Source: an uncultured Eubacterium sp.
GTDB lineage: Bacteria; Bacillota; Clostridia; Peptostreptococcales; Anaerovoracaceae
Assembly (NCBI GenBank): GCA_937966095.1
Contig: CALCKF010000097.1
Location: forward strand, 1-24,206
Length of the DNA: 24,206 nucleotides
Reading direction: 5' to 3'
Positions 1 through 7,204 of this stretch are shown in pieces. Position 1 is the first letter of the stretch. Each line of letters starts with the position of its first letter. The notes under the pieces were generated by a model. The model saw only the letters and a list, made by a program, of their open reading frames with translations, made no database searches and was not told the origin of the DNA. The translations under genes were made by a program, and so were the position numbers.

Positions 1-563
1 CACTAGTTTTCGGAGTTGCTGCTGCTGTCATAGGAGGTAAGACGGATAGGTTCATAACATGGATGGTGGATTGCTGTATGGGGATACCGCATATAGTCCT
101 GCTGCTGTTGATATCATATATGGTGGGAAGAGGAGGATTCGGAGTTGCTTTTGCTGTGGCAGTTACTCACTGGCCTGAGCTTACCAGGATAGTAAGGGCG
201 GAGGTACTTCAGATAAAGGATGCTCAGTATGTAAAAGCAGCAGAAAAAATGGGACATTCCAGATATGTGATAGCGAAAGACCATATTGTTCCTCATGTGC
301 TTCCGGTATATCTTGTAGGGCTGGTATTGCTTTTTCCACATGCTATAATGCATGAAGCCTCTCTTACGTTTCTGGGGTTCGGCTTTTCGGCCGCGACTCC
401 GGCTATAGGAGGGATATTATCGGAAGCCATGAAATTTATAGTAACAGGTAAATGGTGGCTCTGTGTATTTCCGGGAGTGATGCTTCTTATTGCAGTAATG
501 CTCATGGATATGATCGGAGAAAAGCTCAAAATGCTGCTGAATCCCGGAAGCGGAAACCGATAG
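1..563 (+). CDS. ABC transporter permease, dipeptide/nickel (DppC/OppC) type, 5' end missing
   Basis: The reading frame is open from base 3, so this is the C-terminal ~186 residues of a gene that begins before the window; the ATG at 63 is internal. It is an integral membrane subunit that would form half of the pore of a peptide/nickel/opine-class ABC importer. The EAA loop that docks on the ATPase is visible around residues 74-96 (AEKMGHSRYVIAKDHIVPH), followed by a family-typical HEASLTFLGFG stretch and a last hydrophobic helix (GVMLLIAVMLMDM). The stop lies 12 bases before the first ATPase gene, so it is co-transcribed with it. The substrate cannot be told because the binding protein lies outside the window; peptides and nickel are both possible. 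Confidence 0.9.
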   Translation, partial: LVFGVAAAVIGGKTDRFITWMVDCCMGIPHIVLLLLISYMVGRGGFGVAFAVAVTHWPELTRIVRAEVLQIKDAQYVKAAEKMGHSRYVIAKDHIVPHVLPVYLVGLVLLFPHAIMHEASLTFLGFGFSAATPAIGGILSEAMKFIVTGKWWLCVFPGVMLLIAVMLMDMIGEKLKMLLNPGSGNR

Positions 564-575
564 GAGAGTGATGAT

Positions 576-1514
576 ATGAACAGAGAAAACGGCAGGGATG
601 CCGCACCTGTTTTGATGGTAAAGGATCTGAGCGTTTCATTCAGCCGGTATGACCGAAGATGGAACAAAACAGATCTTAAAGTTATACACTCGCTTGATGC
701 AGAAGTATATCCGGGGGAGATACTGGCTGTAGTTGGCTCGAGCGGGTCAGGGAAAAGTTTGCTGGCTCATTCTGTTCTTGGCATACTCCCTGATAATGCA
801 TCAGTTACCGGCACAATGGAATTTGACGGCCAGGAGCTTACTGATGATTTACAGAAAAGCATAAGAGGAAGGGAGATGGCATTTATCCCTCAGTCGGTGG
901 AGTTTCTTGACCCGCTGATGAAGATAGGAAAGCAGGTCAAAGGTGTAAGAGGGAGCGACAGCAGATTGAGAGATGCTTTTGAAAGATATGACCTGGATGA
1001 AAAAGTGGCGGAAATGTATCCGTTCCAGCTTTCAGGAGGTATGGCGAGGCGTGTACTGATATCGTCAGCGACAATGGGAGATCCCAGGCTTATAATAGCA
1101 GATGAACCGACACCTGGCATCGGCGCCGATATGGCCATGGAAACGCTGAAACATTTCAGAGAACTGGCAGATGGCGGATGCGGTATACTTCTGATAACTC
1201 ATGATATCGACCTTGCTCTCGATGCAGCTGACAGGATAGCCGTATTTTATGCCGGTACGACAGTGGAAGTCTGTCCGTCAGACGATTTCAGGACAGGGAA
1301 GTCTGCCCTTAGGCATCCTTATACAAAGGCCTTTATAGATGCTCTGCCTCAGAATGACTTCAGACCTCTTGAAGGGACTCAGCCTTATGCCGGGTCACTG
1401 CCGGATGGATGTCTGTTTGCACCCAGGTGCCCGTATAGGACTGAAGCCTGCGGAGCAGAGGTGAAAATGCGCAGCCTGAGAGGCGGAAAGGTCAGGTGTA
1501 TAAATGCAACTTAA
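576..1514 (+). CDS. ABC transporter ATP-binding protein, DppD/OppD/NikD type
   Basis: This cytoplasmic ATPase powers the peptide/nickel-type importer encoded just upstream. In the 312 residues the Walker A motif is GSSGSGKS (54-61), the signature is LSGGMARR (about 152), Walker B is LIIADEP, and the switch histidine is in LLITHD. The C-terminal part has the HPYT motif and the CLFAPRCPYRTEAC pattern of the oligopeptide-transporter C-terminal domain, which marks the D-type subunit. The ATG at 576 follows AGGAGAG with a good spacer; an ATG at 571 is closed after one codon. It overlaps the next ATPase gene by 11 bases, so the two are probably translated in a coupled way as an unequal ATPase pair. 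Confidence 0.93.
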   Translation: MNRENGRDAAPVLMVKDLSVSFSRYDRRWNKTDLKVIHSLDAEVYPGEILAVVGSSGSGKSLLAHSVLGILPDNASVTGTMEFDGQELTDDLQKSIRGREMAFIPQSVEFLDPLMKIGKQVKGVRGSDSRLRDAFERYDLDEKVAEMYPFQLSGGMARRVLISSATMGDPRLIIADEPTPGIGADMAMETLKHFRELADGGCGILLITHDIDLALDAADRIAVFYAGTTVEVCPSDDFRTGKSALRHPYTKAFIDALPQNDFRPLEGTQPYAGSLPDGCLFAPRCPYRTEACGAEVKMRSLRGGKVRCINAT

Positions 1515-2118
1515 AGCGGAAAATATAAGCTTCAGATATAACGACAGGATGCCATGGATACTTCGGAATATTGATTTTACACTTGGGTCTGGAGAGAAAA
1601 TTGCCCTGGTAGGACCTTCCGGCTATGGAAAGAGTACCTTGTCAAAAATACTGGCAGGATATCTGGAGCCTGTAGAAGGCAGAATCCTTCTGGACGGTGA
1701 GCCCATGGCACGTAAAGGGTATTGCCCGGTACAAATGATATATCAGCATCCTGAACAGGCATTGAACCCAAGATGGAAGATGAAAAAATCTCTGAATGAA
1801 TGTTGGGAGCCTGACAGGAAACTGCTGGAGGCTATCGGTATAGAACCGGAGTGGATGGAAAGATGGCCTGCTGAGCTGTCCGGAGGAGAACTGCAGAGAT
1901 TTTGTATAGCAAGGGTTCTGAGCCCTGAGACGAAATTACTGATATGTGATGAAATAAGCACGATGCTGGATGTGATAACGCAGGCTCAGATATGGGAACT
2001 GATACTTGATATAGCTGAAGAAAGACAGCTTGGTCTTGTTGTGGTAACACATAATATGGCTCTTGCCGAAAAAGTATGTGATAATATAATATCTCTGCCG
2101 GACATCAATAGATTGTAA
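1504..2118 (+). CDS. ABC transporter ATP-binding protein, short DppF/OppF/NikE type
   Basis: This is the second ATPase of the importer and would pair with the preceding subunit. Walker A is GPSGYGKS (37-44), the signature LSGGELQRF, Walker B LLICDE, and the switch histidine is in VVVTHN. At 204 residues it is shorter than usual F-type subunits (about 250-330) and lacks the C-terminal HPY/cysteine domain seen in its partner. The ORF ends naturally soon after the nucleotide-binding core, so it looks like a compact version rather than a frameshift remnant. It is the last gene of the operon. Only 33 bases separate it from the convergent NusG-domain-II gene, and no convincing terminator is seen between them. 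Confidence 0.9.
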   Translation: MQLKAENISFRYNDRMPWILRNIDFTLGSGEKIALVGPSGYGKSTLSKILAGYLEPVEGRILLDGEPMARKGYCPVQMIYQHPEQALNPRWKMKKSLNECWEPDRKLLEAIGIEPEWMERWPAELSGGELQRFCIARVLSPETKLLICDEISTMLDVITQAQIWELILDIAEERQLGLVVVTHNMALAEKVCDNIISLPDINRL

Positions 2119-2151
2119 AAAGATACTTTACAGATCAGGTGTTTCGTGCAC

Positions 2152-2514
2152 TTAGTGGGCTATAGCATCATATCCGTCTTCAGACCCTGATATTTCAAGC
2201 ACGATTTTATTTGGAAGGCATATTATGGTTTCACCTGTCTTTGATATTTTTCCCTGGTGCACACAGTCCTGCCCGCTGCAGTCGGAAAATTCCATTGAAA
2301 CATAACCGTCTTTTATGGTAACCTTATTTATATGACCATTTCGATCGACGACTATTTCCCTGTCCTCATCCAGAGGGTAAGAACCGAAGTGTTCGCCGCC
2401 GCAGCTGATCTGCAGCTGCTTTGCGGTCTGATCGCCGAAAGAGAAAATATATGACATGGTCAGACCTGTAACGATTAGTATACAGGCCAGTATTATATCA
2501 GCTTTTTTAATCAT
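2152..2514 (-). CDS. NusG domain II-containing membrane-anchored protein
   Basis: A 120-residue protein with one N-terminal transmembrane anchor (residues about 7-27) and an extracytoplasmic NusG-II domain. The family pattern is clear: a DCxxxxC pair (DCSGQDC) followed by GKISKTGETIICLPNK. The function of the family is not settled; it is often found near ApbE or Rnf/flavin-type redox genes, which fits the apbE gene next door. Its ATG is 20 bases from the apbE ATG on the other strand, and both genes take their ribosome binding site from one palindrome. Its likely promoter lies inside apbE (see the promoter at 2619-2647). Confidence 0.88.
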   Translation of the reverse strand: MIKKADIILACILIVTGLTMSYIFSFGDQTAKQLQISCGGEHFGSYPLDEDREIVVDRNGHINKVTIKDGYVSMEFSDCSGQDCVHQGKISKTGETIICLPNKIVLEISGSEDGYDAIAH

Positions 2515-2534
2515 AAGTCCTCCGGAGGTGTTTT
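2515..2534. promoter_or_regulatory. Palindromic shared Shine-Dalgarno between divergent genes
   Basis: The whole gap between the divergent start codons is 20 bases and is centred on the perfect palindrome CCTCCGGAGG (2519-2528). Read on the plus strand it gives GGAGG six bases before the apbE ATG. On the minus strand it gives GGAGG four bases before the NusG-domain-II ATG. There is no room for a promoter in the gap, so each transcript must start inside or beyond the opposite gene. Confidence 0.85.
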
Positions 2535-3593
2535 ATGAATCTCAAAAGTGAAAATACACAATTAGTATCGTCATTTGCCAAAAAAACGATGGTAGCCGTT
2601 ATACTGGCTGTATCTGTAATTATAACACAGACGGGGTGCGGTAACAAAGAGGTTTCAAGGACTGAATTCTGTCTTGATACCATGTGTACGATAACTGTTT
2701 ACGGCATGCCGGAGGATGAAGCTGAGGATATTATTGAAGCGGCCTTTGATCAGATAGAAAGGTATGAGGGGCTTATGAGCAGGACCATAGAAGGCAGTGA
2801 TGTATATAATATAAATAATTCGGGCGGAAGACCGGTGAAGGTTTCAGACGATACTGCCGAAGTAATAAGCCAGGGTATATATATGGGAGAGATATCGGGA
2901 GGAAAATTTGATATAACTATAGGAGGCGTTACAGAACTCTGGGACTTTACCGGTGAGGATCCTGCGGTGCCGGACAGTTCGGCTGTCAGTGAAGCTGTAA
3001 AGCATGTGGACTACAGCAAGCTCGATCTCGATGGGAATACAGTCACGCTTCAGGATCCGGAGGCACGGATAGATCTCGGGGGGATAGCTAAGGGTTATAT
3101 AGCAGACAAGATCAGCAAGCTGCTTTCTGAAAGAGGCGTGGAGTCTGCCATAGTCAATCTCGGAGGAAATATAGTTGCAATAGGCGAAAAGCCTGATGGA
3201 AGCATGTGGAATATAGGAATAGAGCGGCCATACAGCGATACTACCGAGGTCATAGGGTCAGTGGAAGTCAGGGATGCGACTCTTGTGACTTCCGGGATAT
3301 ACGAAAGAAAATTCGTACAGGATGGGGTGCTTTATCATCATGTGCTCGATCCTGATACAGGATATCCTGCGGAAACAGACCTGGAGTCGGTCACGATAAC
3401 TGCTGAAAACGGGAATTCCGCTTTATGTGACGGATTATCTACAGTATGTCTCATTCTTGGAAGCGAAAATGCACAGAAGCTTATAGATGATCTTCAGGAG
3501 CAATATAGAGATGAGATGCTTGAAGCTGCTTTTATTGACAAAAATAATAATATAGTGCAAACTGATGGTATGAAGATCAAGCTGGCAGAGTAA
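2535..3593 (+). CDS. apbE: FAD:protein FMN transferase (ApbE family), probable lipoprotein
   Basis: ApbE proteins move FMN from FAD onto a threonine of extracytoplasmic redox proteins such as RnfG/RnfD or FMN-binding-domain proteins. The 352 residues contain the family blocks LDTMCTITVYG, GGKFDITIGG, IDLGGIAKGYIADK, NLGGNIVAIG and HHVLDPDTGYPAE, in order. The N-terminus has a hydrophobic stretch (about 19-33) ending in a cysteine (Cys35, TQTGC), an imperfect lipobox, so it is probably anchored outside the membrane. The ATG at 2535 has a GGAGG six bases upstream. No target flavoprotein is encoded in the window. No good promoter is seen for it; it may be read from the transporter operon through the antisense NusG-II gene. 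Confidence 0.93.
   Translation: MNLKSENTQLVSSFAKKTMVAVILAVSVIITQTGCGNKEVSRTEFCLDTMCTITVYGMPEDEAEDIIEAAFDQIERYEGLMSRTIEGSDVYNINNSGGRPVKVSDDTAEVISQGIYMGEISGGKFDITIGGVTELWDFTGEDPAVPDSSAVSEAVKHVDYSKLDLDGNTVTLQDPEARIDLGGIAKGYIADKISKLLSERGVESAIVNLGGNIVAIGEKPDGSMWNIGIERPYSDTTEVIGSVEVRDATLVTSGIYERKFVQDGVLYHHVLDPDTGYPAETDLESVTITAENGNSALCDGLSTVCLILGSENAQKLIDDLQEQYRDEMLEAAFIDKNNNIVQTDGMKIKLAE
2619..2647 (-). promoter_or_regulatory. Candidate promoter of the NusG-domain-II gene, inside apbE
   Basis: On the minus strand TTGTTA (2642-2647) is followed after exactly 17 bases by TATAAT (2619-2624). Transcription would start near 2612 and give a leader of about 100 nt antisense to the 5' end of apbE. The -10 is perfect and the -35 matches four of six bases. 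Start-site data are lacking. Confidence 0.5.
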
Positions 3594-3600
3594 GCCGTAT

Positions 3601-4569
3601 ATGGAGGGTAGAGAACTGAAAACTGTAGATATAATAGTTCCATGTTATAATGAGGGCGGAAATATAGAGGGTTTTATTGAAGAAACCGGTAATGCTGTGG
3701 ATTACCTGGAAGGATATTCGTTCAGATATATTTTCATAGATGACGGAAGCGATGATGACACCTTGGAAAAAATCCGTGCTATGACAGAAAAACTGCCTGT
3801 TAAATATATTTCATTCAGCCGTAATTTCGGAAAGGAAGCGGCCATGTATGCAGGACTTTCGGCATCCTGCGGTGATTTTGCAGTGATAATGGATGCGGAT
3901 CTTCAGCATCCCCCAAAGCTGATTGCGGAAATGTTAAGAACGATAGAGAAGACCGGATGTGACAGCTGTGCGGCTAGAAGAGTGTCAAGAAAGGGAGAGC
4001 CGAGGCTGAGGAGTCTGATGGCAAGAGCATTCTACAGGATAATGAACCGTTACAGTGATATAGAGATAGTTGACGGCGCTGTCGATTTCAGGATAATGAG
4101 CAGGAGGATGGTAGATGCAATATTAAGAATGCCTGAAAGACAGAGATTCTCCAAAGGAATATTTGCCTGGGTGGGATTTGAGACCAGGTGGGTGGAGTTC
4201 GAAAATGTAAGGAGATTATCAGGTGAAAGCAAATGGTCTGTCTGGGGTCTGATAAAATATGCATTGGACGGTTTTATAGATTTTGCAGTATCACCTTTGA
4301 AATTCGTAGGTTTTTCCGGCGGTATCGTGGCTGCCGGTTCGATGGTGTATTTTATAATAGAGATTCTCAAGACTATCATAATGGGAAAAGATATCCCGGG
4401 GTATGCATCGACCATATGTCTCATACTTTTTTTCGGAGGACTCATAACAGCTATACTTAGCTTGATGGGCGAATATATGGGAAGAATGTATCTCGAAACA
4501 AAGAGAAGACCTTTATATATAGAAAAGGAAACCAATATAGATGAGGATCAAAGGCTTTTTAAACCGTAA
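3601..4569 (+). CDS. Family 2 glycosyltransferase with two C-terminal membrane helices (GtrB/CsbB/DPM1-like)
   Basis: This enzyme type loads a sugar from a nucleotide donor onto undecaprenyl phosphate at the inner face of the membrane. The GT-A fold is shown by VDIIVPCYNEG near the N-terminus, FIDDGSDD (45-52), SFSRNFGKEAA and the metal-binding MDADLQHPP (DAD at 98-100). Two hydrophobic helices (about 232-255 and 266-288) close the protein, as in CsbB and GtrB. The gene starts 7 bases after apbE and overlaps the YfhO gene by 29 bases. The ATG at 3601 has no ribosome binding site; a strong GGAGGG at 3603-3608 lies seven bases before a CTG at 3616, which would give the family-like start MKTVDIIVPC. 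The start is therefore uncertain; the ATG is given here. Confidence 0.92.
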   Translation: MEGRELKTVDIIVPCYNEGGNIEGFIEETGNAVDYLEGYSFRYIFIDDGSDDDTLEKIRAMTEKLPVKYISFSRNFGKEAAMYAGLSASCGDFAVIMDADLQHPPKLIAEMLRTIEKTGCDSCAARRVSRKGEPRLRSLMARAFYRIMNRYSDIEIVDGAVDFRIMSRRMVDAILRMPERQRFSKGIFAWVGFETRWVEFENVRRLSGESKWSVWGLIKYALDGFIDFAVSPLKFVGFSGGIVAAGSMVYFIIEILKTIIMGKDIPGYASTICLILFFGGLITAILSLMGEYMGRMYLETKRRPLYIEKETNIDEDQRLFKP

Positions 4570-7204
4570 TAAACTTATATTTGCAGCATTTCTACTGCCG
4601 GTACTTGTGATGGTACTGGCTTTTGCCGTTACAGGGATATATCCTGCAGGTGAAAATCAGATAGCCGTGATAGATATGTATCATCAGTATGTGCCTTTTC
4701 TGAGTGAGCTGCAGTACAAGCTTCAGGAAGGGGGCAGTCTTTTTTATACATGGAACGGTGCAGGCGGAAGTAATTTCTGGAATCTCCTGGCCTATTACGG
4801 GGCAAGCCCTCTGAATCTTCTTCTCGTGCTTTTTCCTCAGAGCTTTATTATGGAGGCGGTTACTGTAATACTGCTGATAAAGATAGGCCTTGCCGGGAGC
4901 TTCATGGCATTATATCTGAGATATACGGATAAGATAAATGACTGGGCTGTTGTGGGATTCTCCTCTTTATATGCATTGAGCGCCTATGTCATGGCATATT
5001 ACTGGTGTATAATGTGGATGGATGCCGTTGCATTGCTTCCGCTGTGTATACTTGGGCTGAATCGTCTGATAGATGAAGGAAGGGCTGTATTATATACAGT
5101 ATCGCTGGCTCTTATAGTTTTCTGCAATTACTATATAGCAATAATGGTATGTATTTTTATATTGTTCTATTATCCGGTTATATATCTTATAAAAAACAGA
5201 CGGCCTTCTCTGAAGAAATGCGTCCTGGATGCAGGAAAAGCTGCAGGCTTTTCTCTTCTTGGGATAGCTATGTCGGCGGTAATGCTGCTGCCTACGTATA
5301 TAAGCATGCAGAGCACCTATTATATATCTTCGGAAATGCCTGACAATACGATCTTTTATGATGATGTGCTCGATATTATAAATCAGCTGCTGCCGTACAG
5401 CGAGCTGACATATCGTGAAGGGCTGCCTAACCTTTACTGCGGGATGTTTACAGTCGTTCTGCTGGTATTCTATATAATGAGCAGGTCTGTAAGTATAAGG
5501 GAAAAATTCATAAATGGTATATTTCTTTTATTCATGTTCCTAAGTCTCAATATAAACAAGCTGGATTTCATCTGGCATGGGTTTCATTTTCCAAATCAGC
5601 TGCCGTACAGGTACACATTTGTGATATGCTTCGTTCTTATAGGTATGGCATATAAGGCTTTTCGAAGACTTGGAGAGGTGGATCTTAAAACTGTCTGGAT
5701 ATTGCTGACATCAGGCATAGCATATTATATTTTTGCTCAGAAGATAATGGCAGGCGGCAGCATAGAAGATATGGATCTGTTTTTCTATGGAGGTGCTGCC
5801 TGGCTTGCGCTTTACTGTACAATAATAGTTCTATATAAACGCCATTTGATAAGGAAAGGAACATTTATCTTTTTGGCGGTTGCAGTCATAATATCTGAAA
5901 TGGTATCATCATCCTGCACATCTCTAAGTATCATAGGCAATACTCAGAGAGCGTCATATTTTGAAAACTATGAGGATGTGACAGCTCTTGCAGAAGAAAG
6001 CCGTGAAGAATTCGGACGAACGGAGATCGATGCAAATTATATCCTCAATTGTCCGGCGTTGTATCATTACCGAGGGATATCACAGTTTTCATCATCGATA
6101 AACGCAGATACTACAAGGATCATGGAGGCCATAGGTATTGAAGGGGAGCCCGGCAAAAACAGGTTTAATTACAATCAGACAGATCCTGTCACCAACGCAA
6201 TACTGAATATAAGATATATGATAACAAAGAACACAGCCCTGGATGACCCGGATTTTCATTTTGTGACAAAAGAAGGAAACTCGCGGCTTTACGAAAGCAA
6301 TTACCCGCTTTCTATAGGGTATATGACAGGAGAACAGATCAGGACATGGGACACTCACAGCGAGAATCCTTTTGAGGTGCTTGACAGTTATGTCAGGGCG
6401 GCTACTGCCAACAGGTATGATGATGTATTCAGGTACATGGAGGAAGAATCGGTATCATCGGAAAATATGACAGTGGAAAATGATGCATACGGAAAGGTGA
6501 CGACTGAGCTGGAGGATGAAACAAGAGATGCTGAAGTCGTATTGCAATACAGAGCAGATAAAACTCAGAAGTATTATGTTTTTGTGGAAGCGGATAATGC
6601 ACAGGAAATAATCGTGAAAAAGGGTTCGGAAAATGATGGCAAGATAAAAGATGAAATAGGAATAAGAAGCGATTGCGGTTCAATAGTGAATATAGGCACG
6701 GTAGAAGAAGGAGATACTTTTGAAATATCTGTAAGCTATGATGCAGGATATTCGGGCGATATAACCAGCTATGTATGCAGCCTTGATTATGCTGTGTGGG
6801 ATTCAGCCTATAAAGTGATTTCTGAGAATACTATGCAGGTGACTGACTGGGGAGACAGCTTCATAGAAGGAAGTGTGGATGCCGGGTCAGGGGGCATACT
6901 GGTAACATCGGTTCCGTATGAGAAGGGATGGCATCTTGAAGTGGATGGCAGTGAACGGGATATCGAAGAGCTGATAGGTGATGCTTTCATATCCACATCA
7001 TTGAACGGAGGAACACATGAGATAAAGCTGTGGTTCAGACCTCCCGGAATAATAGGTGGTGCATTGGTGAGCTGCCTTGCAGTCGTTTTGCTTGTGCTGC
7101 ATGCAGTTTATGAGAAAAACCGCATGCGCCCTATGATCTCCAGGAGGATATCAGATCATTCAGCAGGTTTGGGAGGCGACAAAGAGGAATCTGAGTGTAA
7201 TTGA
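4541..7204 (+). CDS. YfhO-family multi-spanning membrane protein, probable glycosyltransferase
   Basis: This 887-residue protein has many transmembrane helices in its first ~480 residues, a large extracytoplasmic part (about 480-850) and a last helix near residue 855. The N-terminal loop VIDMYHQYVPFL and the later SPLNLLLVLFP are typical of YfhO. In Bacillus, YfhO works with the undecaprenyl-phosphate GlcNAc synthase CsbB and a GtcA-type flippase to add sugars to lipoteichoic acid. The overlap with the preceding GT2 gene suggests the same partnership here, by inference. AAAGGA lies 11 bases before the ATG. No GtcA-like small membrane protein is in the window. The last ~25 codons (cytoplasmic tail) overlap the MocR gene on the other strand. 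Confidence 0.88.
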   Translation: MRIKGFLNRNKLIFAAFLLPVLVMVLAFAVTGIYPAGENQIAVIDMYHQYVPFLSELQYKLQEGGSLFYTWNGAGGSNFWNLLAYYGASPLNLLLVLFPQSFIMEAVTVILLIKIGLAGSFMALYLRYTDKINDWAVVGFSSLYALSAYVMAYYWCIMWMDAVALLPLCILGLNRLIDEGRAVLYTVSLALIVFCNYYIAIMVCIFILFYYPVIYLIKNRRPSLKKCVLDAGKAAGFSLLGIAMSAVMLLPTYISMQSTYYISSEMPDNTIFYDDVLDIINQLLPYSELTYREGLPNLYCGMFTVVLLVFYIMSRSVSIREKFINGIFLLFMFLSLNINKLDFIWHGFHFPNQLPYRYTFVICFVLIGMAYKAFRRLGEVDLKTVWILLTSGIAYYIFAQKIMAGGSIEDMDLFFYGGAAWLALYCTIIVLYKRHLIRKGTFIFLAVAVIISEMVSSSCTSLSIIGNTQRASYFENYEDVTALAEESREEFGRTEIDANYILNCPALYHYRGISQFSSSINADTTRIMEAIGIEGEPGKNRFNYNQTDPVTNAILNIRYMITKNTALDDPDFHFVTKEGNSRLYESNYPLSIGYMTGEQIRTWDTHSENPFEVLDSYVRAATANRYDDVFRYMEEESVSSENMTVENDAYGKVTTELEDETRDAEVVLQYRADKTQKYYVFVEADNAQEIIVKKGSENDGKIKDEIGIRSDCGSIVNIGTVEEGDTFEISVSYDAGYSGDITSYVCSLDYAVWDSAYKVISENTMQVTDWGDSFIEGSVDAGSGGILVTSVPYEKGWHLEVDGSERDIEELIGDAFISTSLNGGTHEIKLWFRPPGIIGGALVSCLAVVLLVLHAVYEKNRMRPMISRRISDHSAGLGGDKEESECN

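Noticed and set aside
1504..2118. Second ATPase as a truncated pseudogene
   Set aside because: All nucleotide-binding motifs are intact and the stop follows the core domain; it only lacks the C-terminal extension.
2119..2151. Terminator between the convergent ATPase and NusG-II genes
   Set aside because: Only a five-base GTAAA/TTTAC stem without a T-run is seen.
2451..2496. Promoter for apbE inside the NusG-II gene (TATACA or TATTAT boxes)
   Set aside because: No -35 with acceptable match at 16-18 bases was found.
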